Shown piece by piece: positions 35,723-47,301 of a stretch of DNA of 64,000 bases. A program made the translations under genes and the position numbers. Every line of letters starts with the position of its first letter. Positions within the stretch are counted from its first letter, which is position 1. Source of the stretch: Prillingera fragicola (Eukaryota > Basidiomycota > Tremellomycetes > Trichosporonales > Trichosporonaceae); the NCBI GenBank assembly GCA_002335605.1, contig BEDY01000001.1, positions 2,542,001 through 2,606,000 of the forward strand. The letters run 5' to 3'. The notes beneath the pieces were generated by a model. That model did not search any database and had not been told where the DNA came from. It worked only from the letters and a program-made list of their open reading frames with translations.

Positions 35723-35834
35723 TCGAATTCCCCGTGGATAGGGATGATTGTGGAAGGTATAACGAGTATATGATAGTGTGAATGCATGCATAATTGCAAT
35801 AAATCTGAGCGACGCAAGATATTGAATACCAGCC

Positions 35835-36653
35835 CTACTGCTCACCTGACCCGCCAATGCCAATGTCAATCAACATGTCCCCCCTTCCCCGCTCTTTCAG
35901 CCATGCAAGCGCTTCTGAGATCTTGTCCAGCTCGACCCAATCCCCACGCCCCTTGCCTCCCCTTGCACCCTCTTCCCTCCCTCGTCCCAGCAACACCTCT
36001 CCCGGAACAGGCTCGATCCCAATACGAACCCGAAGAGCCAGCCAGTTCCAGCTCTTGACTTCCCGCAGCCATTCTTCCAAATCAGTCTTATCCCCGAGCG
36101 CGTAGTAGATGCCCGGGTGACCAACTTTGGAGAAGCCTGTGAGCGAGAGCTGCGAGGACAGCTGCAGGAAATGCTTGCGCTTGGTTGGAGAGAGGAGATG
36201 GTGGGAGGTTAGGAGGACGTGGTGAGGAATTTCTGGAGGGGACGGGATTGTGGTAGACTGTTGTGGTGGCTCTGTAGGCAGAGCTTCCTCTGCTAGACGA
36301 GGAACGACATGGGTCGAGAGAAGCTGGAACAGCGGATAGCTATTGTCAACACCATCACCACTTTGAGCTCACTCTTCTGCTTCGTCCCATTCATCCATTA
36401 GCTGCCCAATTTCGGCGTCCCACTTGGCAGCCTCCTCACGTCCAACATTGTTTCCCTTGACTTGAATGCTTACAGCCCGGCTGGCAGGGTATCCCTCGGT
36501 AACAACCACATGCAGCGACTGCAAAGTGGAGGTGTTGGTGATCGTGATCTCGCGCGGCCACGTGCCTGCGTCTGAGCTGCCAAGCTCCTCTTCCGGTAAG
36601 AGAGACGAAGCTAGAAGCTCGATCTCTGTGTCGAGGATCTCGTCCGCGCTCAT
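35835..36653 (-). CDS. RWD-domain protein with C-terminal RWDD2/DUF1115-like domain
   Basis: Two exons (36653-36373, 36339-35835; 33-nt intron) encode 261 residues. The N-terminal part (MSADEILDTEIELLASSLLPEEEL) opens an RWD-like domain, with strands ITITNTSTLQSLHVVVTEGYP and AVSIQVKGNNVGREEAAKWD. The C-terminal half contains HHVLLTSHHLLSPTKRKHFL, LSLTGFSKVGHPGIYYALGD and DLEEWLREVKSWNWLALRVR. These resemble RWDD2A/B proteins (SHHIYSxTKRKxI ... LTGFxxPGKPGII). The biochemical role of the family is not established. The gene is convergent with the MFS transporter, with 112 bp between the stops. Confidence 0.82.
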
Positions 36654-39601
36654 GATCGCATGCTGTATGTTGTTGAGTGGTGGTCGTGAATGTGGAGGAA
36701 GGTTGGTTCTGACGGCGTCATGTCATCTATTCTTTTACGTAAACAGTGATATGATAGGAGTGGCTCCATCTTGTGTTCCATCCATCCATCTTGCGTTGCG
36801 TCCATGTGGCTTCCGGACTTATTTGCAAAGGACTAACCTAGTTCTGATAGCTAAACGACTCAGTGGTCTCAAGGACATCAGCAGTATATCAGTACAGTAT
36901 GCGTCATGAGCACTAGGAGCGGCGGTGGGGATGGGAGTCTGGCCCTAACCCTTGTGCCCCTCTTGCCCCTCTCACTTGGACAATCAGCTGCAGCTTTCCG
37001 AGGCGAAGTGGAACGAGAGTTAGCGGCATACAAGCACACCAAGGCCAATGGTGGTCAAGCTGCTGATGCAAGTGGTAGTGAGCTTGATTGCTCGTCCACC
37101 TTCGGGGGTGCAGACATGATCATCAACGGACATGGGGCCGTGTAATGTTTCCAACGGAGCTTAGCTGGCACCTCACAGTACCATTGCCGCGCCAGACCAG
37201 GACCTCGGAGAAAAGCGACGCCATAACTGCTGCTCATACGCTGGACGGCCCTTTCGTGTCCAAGCCCCATGTGATCCTTGTCTGGCTCGTAAAGCAACAC
37301 AACAATGACGCAGGGCAGATTGAATGGGTCAATGAATGAACCCTTGTCCCTAGCAAGAGTACGCGTTGCTTTCGGAGCCAAGGAACTCAGGAGGTTAATC
37401 TCGGTTCTGCCAACGCAGTGGTAACAATAATGGTGCCCAAGTGGCGTAAGGAGGAGGACAGCCCAGACCAACATATGAATGGCTTGGCGAGCCCTGTTCA
37501 AGCTCTGGGAGGGCGGCAAACAGCTTGCTGTAACACACACATAGGCCTCTCCACACCTCCGAGAAGCGCGTCATGTGGCCGACGCTCAAGGGGGGATGCA
37601 GAGCCAGCAGCTGCGCAAAATGATACAAAGCCGAGGGAAGGGATGCGTTGGCGGCGTACATCTGTAACTGTAACTGGCTCGCGTCGAGGCACGTCCCTGG
37701 CGGCGCCGCGCTGGTCGCTTTGGCGCCCGGAATGTTTGGTATGCCCCACCCAGAACTATGGCGTGTCTGACAAGTCGAAAAAGTTGGGTTTTGCCTTTCG
37801 AGTCAGGTGGCCGTGGGTTGCTGCATAGAGGTGTCGGGCAGTGGTATGCGTTACACGAGGTGAATGGCTGCTGTGCGCGCTCCCCTCTGCGGGTGCACGG
37901 TCCGGCGATCAAGATCTGCACTGGTTATGCTGAACCGGGCCTGTCCATCAGGCAACTTGGCACTACCCAAATGACCGAGCGGGGCAGGTTGGCCGCCTGC
38001 TAATAGGAAAACCTGGTCCCGACCAGGATCCAGGATATCCAGGACTCAATACAGGACAATGGACTGTCAACCGCCTGTTTGGTCCTATGCCATTGCAAGA
38101 AAAAGCAAACGCGACTCGTCTTGCGCCATGTGCCTGGCGCCGCTCCATTCAGAGTACGTACTAGCGCTGTTGACGCGTTTGCTTTTCCAAAGTGGGTCCG
38201 ATTCCTTCATCTGCTTGACACTGAATTGCGTGGTGTGGCGTAGACGGGCTCCATGTAGTCCTGACTGTATGTGGGCCGCACAATCTGGGGCATACTAGCT
38301 TGAGCCAACCCTCCCGGCCTCCCGCCGAGTAAAGCTATAGAGTGTTTTTTGGTGGTGACGCTGACGACATGGACATGAGCTCTGTTCAATGTTTACAGCA
38401 TGCGGGGGCTGGGCAGGCTGGAGGGTGCCGTTTCAAGTCCATAACGCGCTGAGGAGTCGCGTGAGCCTAGGCCAAGAGGAGTGGAGCAACCACCATTGTT
38501 GTGGAATCACCCGTCCTCGGCAACGCAACTCGTTAGGCTTGGATCCATTAGAAAGCTGCGGAAAGGTTTCAAGCCATGACCGAGTAGACAGGGGGACGAG
38601 TTTTGCTGCTTGCGGAAAGTAAAAAGACCAGCAAGCGACAAAGACATGGCGGCTGCATGATGTTGCCTGGCGTATACGCAGGACTCGAAGCCAAAAGCGA
38701 TTTCTTCCAGGCCCAGGGGGGATGCCAGGGGAGAATGTACATATGGACGCGACATGTAGGACTGGAATGTAAGGGATCGACACTCACGGGGGTATTTTGG
38801 TGGTGTTGATTACACTGCGCCCCTCGGGTCCCGCGCCTTGGTTCGCGTGACCCTGAAAATGGCGACTACCGCCGCAGTCCTTGCCTTGACGCCCTGGGCG
38901 CGACCCAAACAAACCGCGCAACAGCCTGCGCTTGTCACTGGGCACTATGCTTGTCCAATTGGCCGCCCACTGCGCGCCTGACTTTGCGCAACCAAGCTCC
39001 GTCCCAAGCTACAGATCCCAGGGCTTGTCGTTCGCGTCGTCCATGTGGTGAGGCAGAGTGGGGGTACAGCCAGGTGGCCCACCGCAGGGACCCAGCTCGC
39101 AGCCAGTTGTGGACGAGAGAATGACGAGAGGAATCGAGAACAGCTCCTGTCCTTTGACTGTACAAACCACGAGTGCTCCTGTCTTGCACCACTCCTTAGT
39201 TCTCTGTTCCAGTGCGAAGTACAGACCTGCAAATTGCAGTAGCAGTGACAACGACGACACCGACACCGACACCACACGATACGCACGACTTCGTACGGTT
39301 GGCTGCCATTCATTCTTGACACGCCACAAACCTAGCCGTTCCTCGGGGACTGCCCAAACACTACCGCTTGTCGAGTTTGCTTTCTGTTCCTTGTTGCAAC
39401 AACGCACACACTCTTTTCATACCTCGCATCCTTGTCATTCTTCAGTCTTGTTCTCCTGTCTCGACGTCTCGGCCCCCTGTCCTCTCCAAGCACACCCACC
39501 AACCCATAGCTGTCGCTTGTCCACGAACCCGAGGCGCATCGCCCACTCGGTCCCCCCTCCCTTCCCAATCCCCTTAATCCCCCTCTCCGTCTCTTCACAC
39601 G
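36654..39601. other. Gene-poor region and leader upstream of the Gin4-like kinase
   Basis: About 2.9 kb between two divergent starts. Frames are short and motif-free. From 39124 to the kinase ATG at 39602 the plus strand contains no ATG and is rich in C/A and CT (including an ACCGAC-type run near 39255-39272), which fits a long kinase leader of up to about 480 nt. The rest (36654-39123) shows nothing I can name. Confidence 0.5.
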
Positions 39602-42600
39602 ATGGCTACGGCTGTCCAACACCAACCATCCGCGTCCAGGAGGGCATCTGGCGGACCTTCCACGGCCGAGGCAGCGCGTAAACGCATGTCGACATTGTCT
39701 GGGTCCAGCGGCGGTCGCGAGCCAGACGCAAAGTCGATTGGCCTCTGGCGCATAGGGCGTACCATTGGCAAGGGTTCATCAGGTATGCACGCTCAACATG
39801 ACACTCTTGTGTGCTATATCAATCTGTACTGACGAGATACAGGTCGCGTCAAGATTGCCAAGCACGCAAAGACTGGCCAGTATGCGGCAGTCAAGATTGT
39901 CCCCAAGGGGATGCTCATGTCGTCGCGTATGTCCATGAACGAGGTCGGCGCACGATCAGAAAAGCTCTTGCTGGGTATCGAGCGCGAGATTATCATCATG
40001 AAATTGATTGATCACCCCAATGTCCTGTCATTGTACGACGTCTGGGAGACCAACTCGGATCTGTAAGTGACAGTGTTGGTTCCACGCGCTTACGCCAGCT
40101 ACCTGGTTATGGAGTATGTCCCCGGAGGCGAGCTTTTCGACTACCTTGTCCGTCGCGGAAGGCTACCCCACGGCGAGGCTCTGCACTACTTTCAGCAGAT
40201 CATTTACGCCGTCGACTACTGCCACCGCTTCAACATTTGTCACCGTGACTTGAAGCCGGAAAACCTGCTCTTGGATAAGGACAAGAACATCAAGGTGGCC
40301 GACTTTGGAATGGCCGCGTGGCAGGCAGACGAGCGCATGCTCGAGACTAGCTGCGGAAGTCCACACTACGCGTCGCCCGAGATTGTTGCAGGCAAGGCGT
40401 ACAACGGTACCTCATCTGACATTTGGTCGTGTGGCATTATTCTTTTTGCGCTCCTCACGGGTCGCTTGCCATTCGACGACGACAACATTCGCAACCTCTT
40501 GCAAAAGGTCAAGCTTGGCCACTTTGAGATGCCCGACGACATTGTTGGATCGGCACGCGACCTCCTCGCTCGCATGCTGGAAAAGGAGCCCGAGAAGCGC
40601 ATCACCATGCCCGAGATTCTCCAGCACCCCTTCTTTGTGTCGCGTCCTCCACGTCTCACTGGCGGTCGCACTCTCCCCGCACCCCCGTCGTTGGACATTA
40701 TGGCGCGGTCCGTCGAGGCTGACGAGGTTGATCCCGATATTCTTTCCAACCTCAAGACTCTGTGGCACGGCGCATCAGAGGGCGACATTTACAAGGCCCT
40801 CATGAGCCGTGATAAGACTTGGGAGAAGGCCATCTACCACCTCCTTGTCGACTACCGCAACAGGCATTTGGAAAACTACAACATGGACGACGACTCGGAC
40901 GACGACGACACCGAGGACGAGGACCGGGCACGTCCTCACGCGAGGCCAGTTGGTCGCTACCAGCCTGCTATTCTTTCACCTTCAAAGAAGCACCGCGTAT
41001 CGCCTCCCAAGCAGATTCGTCGCAAGCCTGCTCCCTTGTCAGAGAACGAGACGATACAGCACCACAACACCCCTCCTCCCCGTCCGCAGGCCCCAACACC
41101 AAAGAAGGCTGCCATGGCTCCCATTGTCGACTCGCCCGTGCAGCGCAGGCCATCCAAACTTGCTCCCAGGTCACCAGCACCTGCCGGTCCTCGGTCACCT
41201 GGTGTTCGTGGCCCTCCTACGCCTACCGCACCAGCAATCATGCTCCAGGAGGCTACCCCTGTCAAGGACTTGCCTCCTCAGGTCGAGTCACAGCGCGCAC
41301 ACTCGCCGGCACCGGTTCTTCCGGCCATGTCGCCGACGGTTTCGTTGCGGTCGCCCGTTCTTGGCGCCGGTGCTGCCGCTGCTGGTGCACTCTCTCCTCC
41401 TCACGTCGAGAACCCTCAGCTTCAGACGTTCCTCCACGAGATTGCCAACCAGCTCAACACGATGAACATTCGCTCGTCAACGACCTCGAGCAACTCGGCC
41501 AGCAGCGCTATCAGCCCCGAGTACCAGGCATACATGAACTACGTCTCGCAGCAGGCTACTCCCCAGGCTACTCCCCGCACCGAGGCGTCCGAGCTCGGCG
41601 ACGACAACGATCAGTTTGCCGACGCCGACGACGACATGACTGGCGCTCTGTCCGAGCGCATGTCCATTGGATCCATTCACTCTATGCGTAAGGCTGTTGG
41701 CTCACCCCTGTCTCCCATTCAGACTGGCGCCATTGGTCTTGGTGCTCCTTCGCGCGCTCCTTCACGCAGCGGTCCTCCACCTGTGTCGGGCCGCTGGAGC
41801 CACGGTTCGGGATCGTACCGTCGCCGTTCAGCATCTGGCCGCTCCGAGTCGCCTGGCCCTTCGCCTGGCCTCTACTCGCCCAACCCCGGATTCGGTGCGC
41901 AGTTTGAGTGGGCCCACGGGGCCAACAACCTCCCCGCGGTTCCTCCCGCAAAGCTCCAGGCGGCTGCTACTCAGCTCAAGGCCCAGCGCTCCGCTCCTCC
42001 ACCCCCTCCCAAGGCCGCATCGCGTCCCGCCCCCCCTCGTCCCCAGCCTCGCGTCCCGATCCAGAGTGTCATTGAGTCGGAGCGCATCGAGTCGCTGCTT
42101 GGCCGCGAGAACTCGTACGTTCTTATCGATGGCAACGACATGCCCGAGGACGTTTCTTCGTGGAACAGCCGCAACAGCTCGGGATTCCACACGTCTCGTG
42201 GCGCCGACGGCTTTGGCATGCTCAAGAAGCGCAAAAAGGTCGAGCCTGCGCCTGTCGCCCACTCGGTCGACAAGCGTTCGTGGTTTAACAACCTGTTCTC
42301 GTTCAAGCCTGCTTCGTGCACTCTTACGCTCAGCAGCCCCAGCATTCGCGAGGCTCGTGACAAGTGCACGCGTGTGCTTCAGGCGCAGGGTGTGCGCGTT
42401 AGCGTTGCCAGCATCGACGGCCAGACTGGTCTTCGTTGCAAGGTTTCTGACACGCGCGACATTAGTGGCAACACTGTCAAGGGCGTGCGCTTCCGTGTCG
42501 AGTTTGACCGCTCGGTCGTCGACTCGCCCAGCCGCTTTGCGACCACTGCGACGCTCACTCTTGAAAAGGGCGCCCAGTCGACCTTTACCGCGGCGTACAA

Positions 42601-42832
42601 CCGTCTGCGTGTCGCGATGAACACCGAGTCGCACCCCCCGACGCCTTCTCGCAACACCTTCTCCCTGCCCCCTACCGCGCGTCCCAACGCTCGTCCCAGC
42701 CTGTACGACGCTGGTCTTGCTCCCGAGCGCCAAGCCGGTAGCGCCAGCGCACCTTCCACTCCCGCCTTTGGTCCTGCGTCGACCTTTGGCCACAACTCGC
42801 ACCTTCCCCGCCCTACCACCATCAGGTACTAG
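39602..42832 (+). CDS. Serine/threonine kinase, Gin4/Hsl1/Cdr2 (Nim1-related) family
   Basis: These kinases act at the bud neck on septins and on Swe1/Wee1 to couple morphogenesis with mitosis. Introns 39783-39842 and 40063-40098 are removed to give 1,044 residues. The kinase domain (about residues 48-300) shows IGKGSSGRVKIAKH, AAVKIV (ATP lysine), YLVMEYVPGGELFDYLV, CHRDLKPENLLLD, VADFGMA, ETSCGSPHYASPEIV and DIWSCGIILFALLTGRLPFDDD. A conserved extension (DILSNLKTLWHGASEGDIYKAL and KAIYHLLVDYRNRHLENYNM) is typical of the Gin4/Hsl1 group. A long Pro/Ser-rich region follows. The end holds a KA1-like domain (SCTLTLSSPSIREARDKCTR, GVRFRVEFDRS, RFATTATLTLEKG), which in this family binds acidic membrane lipids. 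Ser/Thr-Pro sites in the linker would allow CDK control. Confidence 0.92.
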
Positions 42833-43092
42833 GGCTTCGTTGACACCCAATTGCACTCTTCATTCCCGCATTTAGTTACCCCCCAATAACAACAATCACC
42901 AAGCCACTGCTATACACACTTTTAACGCCCCTGCCCGCCTCCAACGAGGGTTCTTTTACGTCCTGCCGCGAAGGGTTTCCTATTCTCTACTTTCTCCTGG
43001 TGTAATCTTTCGAACATAGAAGTTGATGCCATGCCATGATGCCAACAAGTCGCGACCAAGACTCACTCAATGCTGCATCACATGCTATTGTG

Positions 43093-45841
43093 CTACTTGC
43101 CTCCCTCCCCTAGGCGTCCAAACAGGTTGCCCACTGCACCTGCCTCACCTCCCTGCGACTTGAAACTCTCGAGCAAGTTGCTCATCATGCGGTACTCGTC
43201 CTTTGCGTCGCCGCTGAGGTCACGTGCTTCCGGCACAAGCTCGTCATCACTCTCGGCGTGGCCCTTGAGTGCCTCGCGGAGCTCGGCGTCCATGGCCGCG
43301 AGCGCGTCGTCGTCCATTTCGTCGAGCTCGGCTTCTGTCGGCAAGGAAGCGAGCGACGTGAGTTTGGGCTTGCCCTTGCCCTTGAACTTGGGCTTCGACG
43401 ACGCCGGCTTGGTGAACGCTACCTTTGGCGCGCCCGACGACGCTGGTTCCTTGCTCTTGGCCAGCTCGCCCTCCATTGCCGCCATCATGCTCTCAAACGA
43501 GTTGAGCGCCTGGTTGGGCACGCGCGGCGCTTCCGGCTTGGGAGGCGCAGGTGCTGGCGCGGTCGTCTTCTTCTTGCCGGCTGCGGGGACAAAGGCTTTG
43601 CTGTCAGCTCTAGCACGGATGCAGACACTTACCACCACGTTCACGACGGCTGGCAAGAATGTTCTCCCACTGGTCGTCCGAGATGCCGAGCGCTTCGCGC
43701 GAGAACCGTAAAAAGTCTTCCTCCTCGTCATCCATGTCAACGTCGCCTTCGGGCTGTTCCTCCTCCTTGGTCTCCTCCTCTACCGGCTCATCGCCACCCC
43801 AGACGCGCTGACGCATAATCTCATCAATGTCGTCGTCAAATCTCAGGCCCTTGGCCCTAGCGCGATCCGCCTTGTCGTCGGCGTCGCCGGTGTCGTCCTC
43901 GACCTCCTCGATGTGCGCAGCCCGAGGCTCACCACGTGGCGCGCCATCGCTCCACTTCATCTGAGCAATGTGTCGTCCAAGCGTTCCCGGCGGGGGCAGG
44001 TCGTCCTCATCATCAGACGAGTCGGAGACGACGCCGTCAAACTCTTGCTTGGCGAACACTGGTGGGCGCATCTTTGTGGGCAGCATTTGGTCGGTCGCGG
44101 TCGTGCCAGCAACAGTGCCCTTCCCAGGGTTTGCGGTAGTCATCTCCACGTCATCTTGCGGCTGCTGCTTGCGACCCCACTCCTCGGCAGGAAGCGCAGG
44201 GACGAGGTTCTTGAGGCGCTCCTCACGCTCAGCCGGGGTGGGAGCAGGCGTCTCATCTTCCGAGTCCGTGTCCATGTCGGACAGCTCGTCGGCAAACCTT
44301 GCTCCGTCGAGATCGCCTTGACCGCCAACAAACTCGTGGACCTTGGACGCAAGGTCTTGGAGCGCCTTGCCATGCTCCTCGCCGAGCTCGGTCTTGGCTC
44401 CGGGCACCGCTGGGCCAGAGGCGCGCATCATCATGGCATCGAGCTCATCAGGGTTGACTTCGAGCCACTTGTCGCTGTCTTCTGGCACGTTAGGCCCCGC
44501 TTCCAGGGCCTCAGCCGGGGTCGACTCTGTCGCCTTGACTGCTTGGTCGACGCGATATGCGAATGACTGACGACCTTGGGCCGTGTCGGATGACCTCGCT
44601 GCAATCCAACCCTTGGCAGCCTTGGCCTCGCGCACCTTCCACTCGGCGCTGCCTTGGAGTTCGCCGCCAAAGAACCCAGCCGACGTCAAATCGGCCAAGT
44701 ATCGCTGGTACTCGGGATCGTCTGTGCTCGCCTCGTCTGCCGTCCTGTTGCGGCCACCCTCACGGTACATGATCTCAAACCCGGTCGCAATCTTGACACC
44801 GAGGTCGCGCCAGCGTGTCTCGTCGGCACCGGCGTCCTCAGGGACGTGCCACTCTGGGCCAAAGACTCGTGGTGGGTGGAACACTTGCCCGTTGAGCTGA
44901 GCGTACGCCGCCCGTGTCATCAGCACAGACGTGAGCACTGCTGGCGACGGTGGAAAGTGCTTCATCGAAGCCGCTGCGCGGAGCTGAGCAGGATCACGAA
45001 CGTAGAATCCTTCGACAGCACGCTGCACCAGCCCCGGGTCCACGGACAGCGCGCGCGCAACGGGAACTGGGAGATATGCCTTTGTCCTGTGCTGATGTGT
45101 CTTGAGAGTATCAGGGTAGCTGCCGTCAGCGCAAGATTTGTGAGCCCACTCACCAAGCAATCCTGGCCCACACAGCAGCCTCCATAGCGTCTGGCGCGCG
45201 GTACCGCCCCGTGCGCACTGCCGCAAGAGCGTCCTCTTCGTTCACCCACGCCTCGGCATCAACGGCCCTTCCAGTGTCATCATAGTCGTCGTCGGCAATC
45301 TGCTTTGGCCGCGTGCTCGCCGCCGACGTCACAGACAGAGGCAGAAGGTGCAGGTGGCCTCCGTACATCCATAGCTGGGTTGTTAATAGTGTCCCACGTC
45401 GCTCGGCTTTACCCTATTGTCTGCATTCTCTGGCGCAACCCAAGGCGGCAGCTCGTGCGCCGCCTCGATGAGCAGAAACTCGCCGTCCGTGTCGCGCACG
45501 CTGATGACGAGGTCTGGCCAACGCCGGCTGACCTCGCGCAGGAGCCAGACCACGAGCCACTCGTCGTCCACTGCGTCGCCGACGCGCATGGTGCCTCCAA
45601 GTGTCTGTGATGACGTGAACTTGAGCTCCCAGGCGTCCTTGTTCCACAGCCATGGCATCGGGAGAAGATCGGTGACATGGGTGGTGATCAATGTTGCCAG
45701 TGCAGTTGTGTCGGCGCTTGCGTCTGCGCTGGGCCCTGACGAGGGCGGGAGGTGTAGGGCATAGTGTAGCGTGTCCTCTGAGACGGTTGGGAGTGGGAAC
45801 GCGCGTGACGTGTGTGAGAGCGATGGGAAGCCCTCGGCCAT
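43093..45841 (-). CDS. ECD/SGT1 family protein (ecdysoneless homologue)
   Basis: ECD-family proteins are implicated in pre-mRNA splicing factor assembly and transcription; yeast forms were first named SGT1 as suppressors of gcr2. Four exons (45841-45413, 45374-45154, 45119-43633, 43595-43093) give about 879 residues. Diagnostic parts are DTLHYALHLPP at the N-terminus, WLVVWLLREVSRRWPDLVISVRD, DGEFLLIEAAHELPPWVAPENADNR, LWMYGGHLHLLPL and the helical repeat HRTKAYLPVPVARALSVDPGLV. The C-terminal half is very acidic (SDMDTDSEDETP, SDSSDDEDD, MDDEEEDFLRFSREALGIS), as in human ECD. The last intron may end at either of two in-frame acceptors (43596 side or one 21 nt further in); both keep the frame. 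Confidence 0.88.
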
Positions 45842-46286
45842 GTTGTTGGTGGTTGAACCGTGTAATGTTCGGTGACCATCGATTCCAACATTTCAACGGC
45901 ATGGTGGCGACGGGATCAAATCATCACAACATTGGGTCGTCTCTGTTGAGCAGTCTCTATGCATTACATCCCCGCTCTATGACATTCGTGACATTCGTGA
46001 CATTCGATGCCTTGTTTTCACCCCCAGCTGTCGCCACAGCAGTATCTCTATGTTGTACGTGTCTGAATCTCATGCTACGCTCGGCGTTACCCACTACCCA
46101 CACCGTCGGCACCGAGATCGGCTAGGGCTAACTCGCTCCAACCCGAGGGCTGGCAAGAGACCGGCTGGTGGCAGTACCCCACTGTGATCGTGATAAGTAC
46201 AAAGTTGTGGGGTTTGGGCGTAGCCGGCTGCTTGGCACTCACAGACAGCCGGACCAGCAGACTGATCCCCCATTCACATCGCGGGC
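45842..46286. other. Intergenic: ECD promoter; contains a 3 x 9-bp repeat
   Basis: About 0.45 kb between two minus-strand genes. A GACATTCGT-type 9-bp unit occurs three times in a row at 45981-46007 (last copy ends in A). No gene or RNA was seen. Confidence 0.5.
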
Positions 46287-46490
46287 TCAGAAATATCCAG
46301 CATACGACGCAGCCAGACTGAGGCTACGCTGGGTCATGTACGCAAACAGCAGGCTCCAGAAAATGGTGCCAATGGCGAGAGCTGCAATGCTGAGATTGAG
46401 GTCTTGGTCGTTATAGTAGAGGAGTGGACGGCTGTAGGACCCGTCGTCGTCGGTGAGCTTGGGAACGGTGGTTGGCAGATAAAGACGCAT
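46287..46490 (-). CDS. Small single-pass membrane protein, unrecognised
   Basis: An uninterrupted 67-codon frame begins at an ATG in good context (CCAGCCATGCG). The protein has a short N-terminal part with PTTVPKLTDDDGSYSRPLLYY and one clear hydrophobic helix (LSIAALAIGTIFWSLLFAYM, about residues 34-53), and it ends RSLSLAASYAGYF. Composition and helix suggest a real small membrane protein, of the size of oligosaccharyltransferase or respiratory accessory subunits, but I recognise no family. It sits alone between ECD and RPL28 with normal intergenic spacing on both sides. Confidence 0.5.
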   Translation of the reverse strand: MRLYLPTTVPKLTDDDGSYSRPLLYYNDQDLNLSIAALAIGTIFWSLLFAYMTQRSLSLAASYAGYF

Positions 46491-47301
46491 GGCTGGTTAT
46501 GGGTTGTTGGGCAGAGTTGCTAAGCGTGGAAGAAAGGTGGCCGAGAACAGCGGTTGATATGCCGTGCAATCGTGTGTGGTGAGGGTGGATGACGACGACG
46601 TGAAGGGGGGAGGGTGAGTTGGCAAGACCAGCCAGTGAGTGTTTATAGGTCAGTGTGCATGGGAGGATGGGCACCCCCAGTGCCCCATTACAACCACAAA
46701 TGCAGTGGGCAGAGGTTTGCAGTGTGCGCCCGTTGCTCGCATAGTCTGTTGTGGGGAGGGGGCAAACGGTATTGAATCATTGGAGCTGGTCACTGCGGCG
46801 GCCGGATAGCGGCATCTCGGTATCTGGTGGTGGCCATCATGTAAGAAAACATTGGTGTGAATGCGCCCAATCCCCAGAACAGCGCTTTCAGGTATGATTG
46901 ACGTGAGAAGAGAAGCGACTGCAAGAAGAAATGGAGGTGAATGTGCAGATTATGGAGAATCATTGCGTCGCTTCAGAACGGAAAGTGAACAAATCTCGGA
47001 TGTGTGGAAGCCACGCGGTGTCTGCATGGCAATTTAACATGGAAAATAGGCCCGTCGAGAGTCAGCCGCCTGGGAGAACAAGTTAGGCGTCCGTGGGCTG
47101 TTATTTTGGAGCAGTAAAATAAATTTCTCCCAGAAAAAGCTTCCGCGTTGAGCTGCCAAACTGCTGCATGCACCCCGTGGCTTTCGAGGATTCGTTGTGG
47201 CTCCACTTCAGTCTTCATCCATCAAGGACACCATCAAAGTGAGTGGTCTTGTGAACCGCTGGAGTCGCAACGACAAGGACGACATCACTAACGTACCCAG
47301 A
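46491..47301 (+). promoter_or_regulatory. Upstream region of RPL28 with a 5' UTR intron (47239-47300)
   Basis: The 0.8 kb gap should contain the promoters of the small membrane protein (minus) and RPL28 (plus). A 62-nt intron at 47239-47300 (GTGAGT donor, CACTAAC branch, CCCAG acceptor) ends one base before the RPL28 ATG, so the leader is spliced directly onto the start codon. Non-coding first exons are common in fungal ribosomal protein genes. Confidence 0.6.

Noticed and set aside
35057..35869. 270-codon minus-strand frame opposite the MFS transporter
   Set aside because: Val/Glu/His-rich mirror of the transporter exons without independent support.
37055..37540. 161-codon minus-strand frame in the gap before the kinase
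   Set aside because: No motif, mixed hydrophobic/Cys composition, no splice context.
41828..42856. 342-codon minus-strand frame opposite the Gin4-like kinase
   Set aside because: It mirrors the codon bias of the kinase gene, whose C-terminal KA1-like domain occupies the sense strand. The antisense product is Arg/Ala low-complexity.
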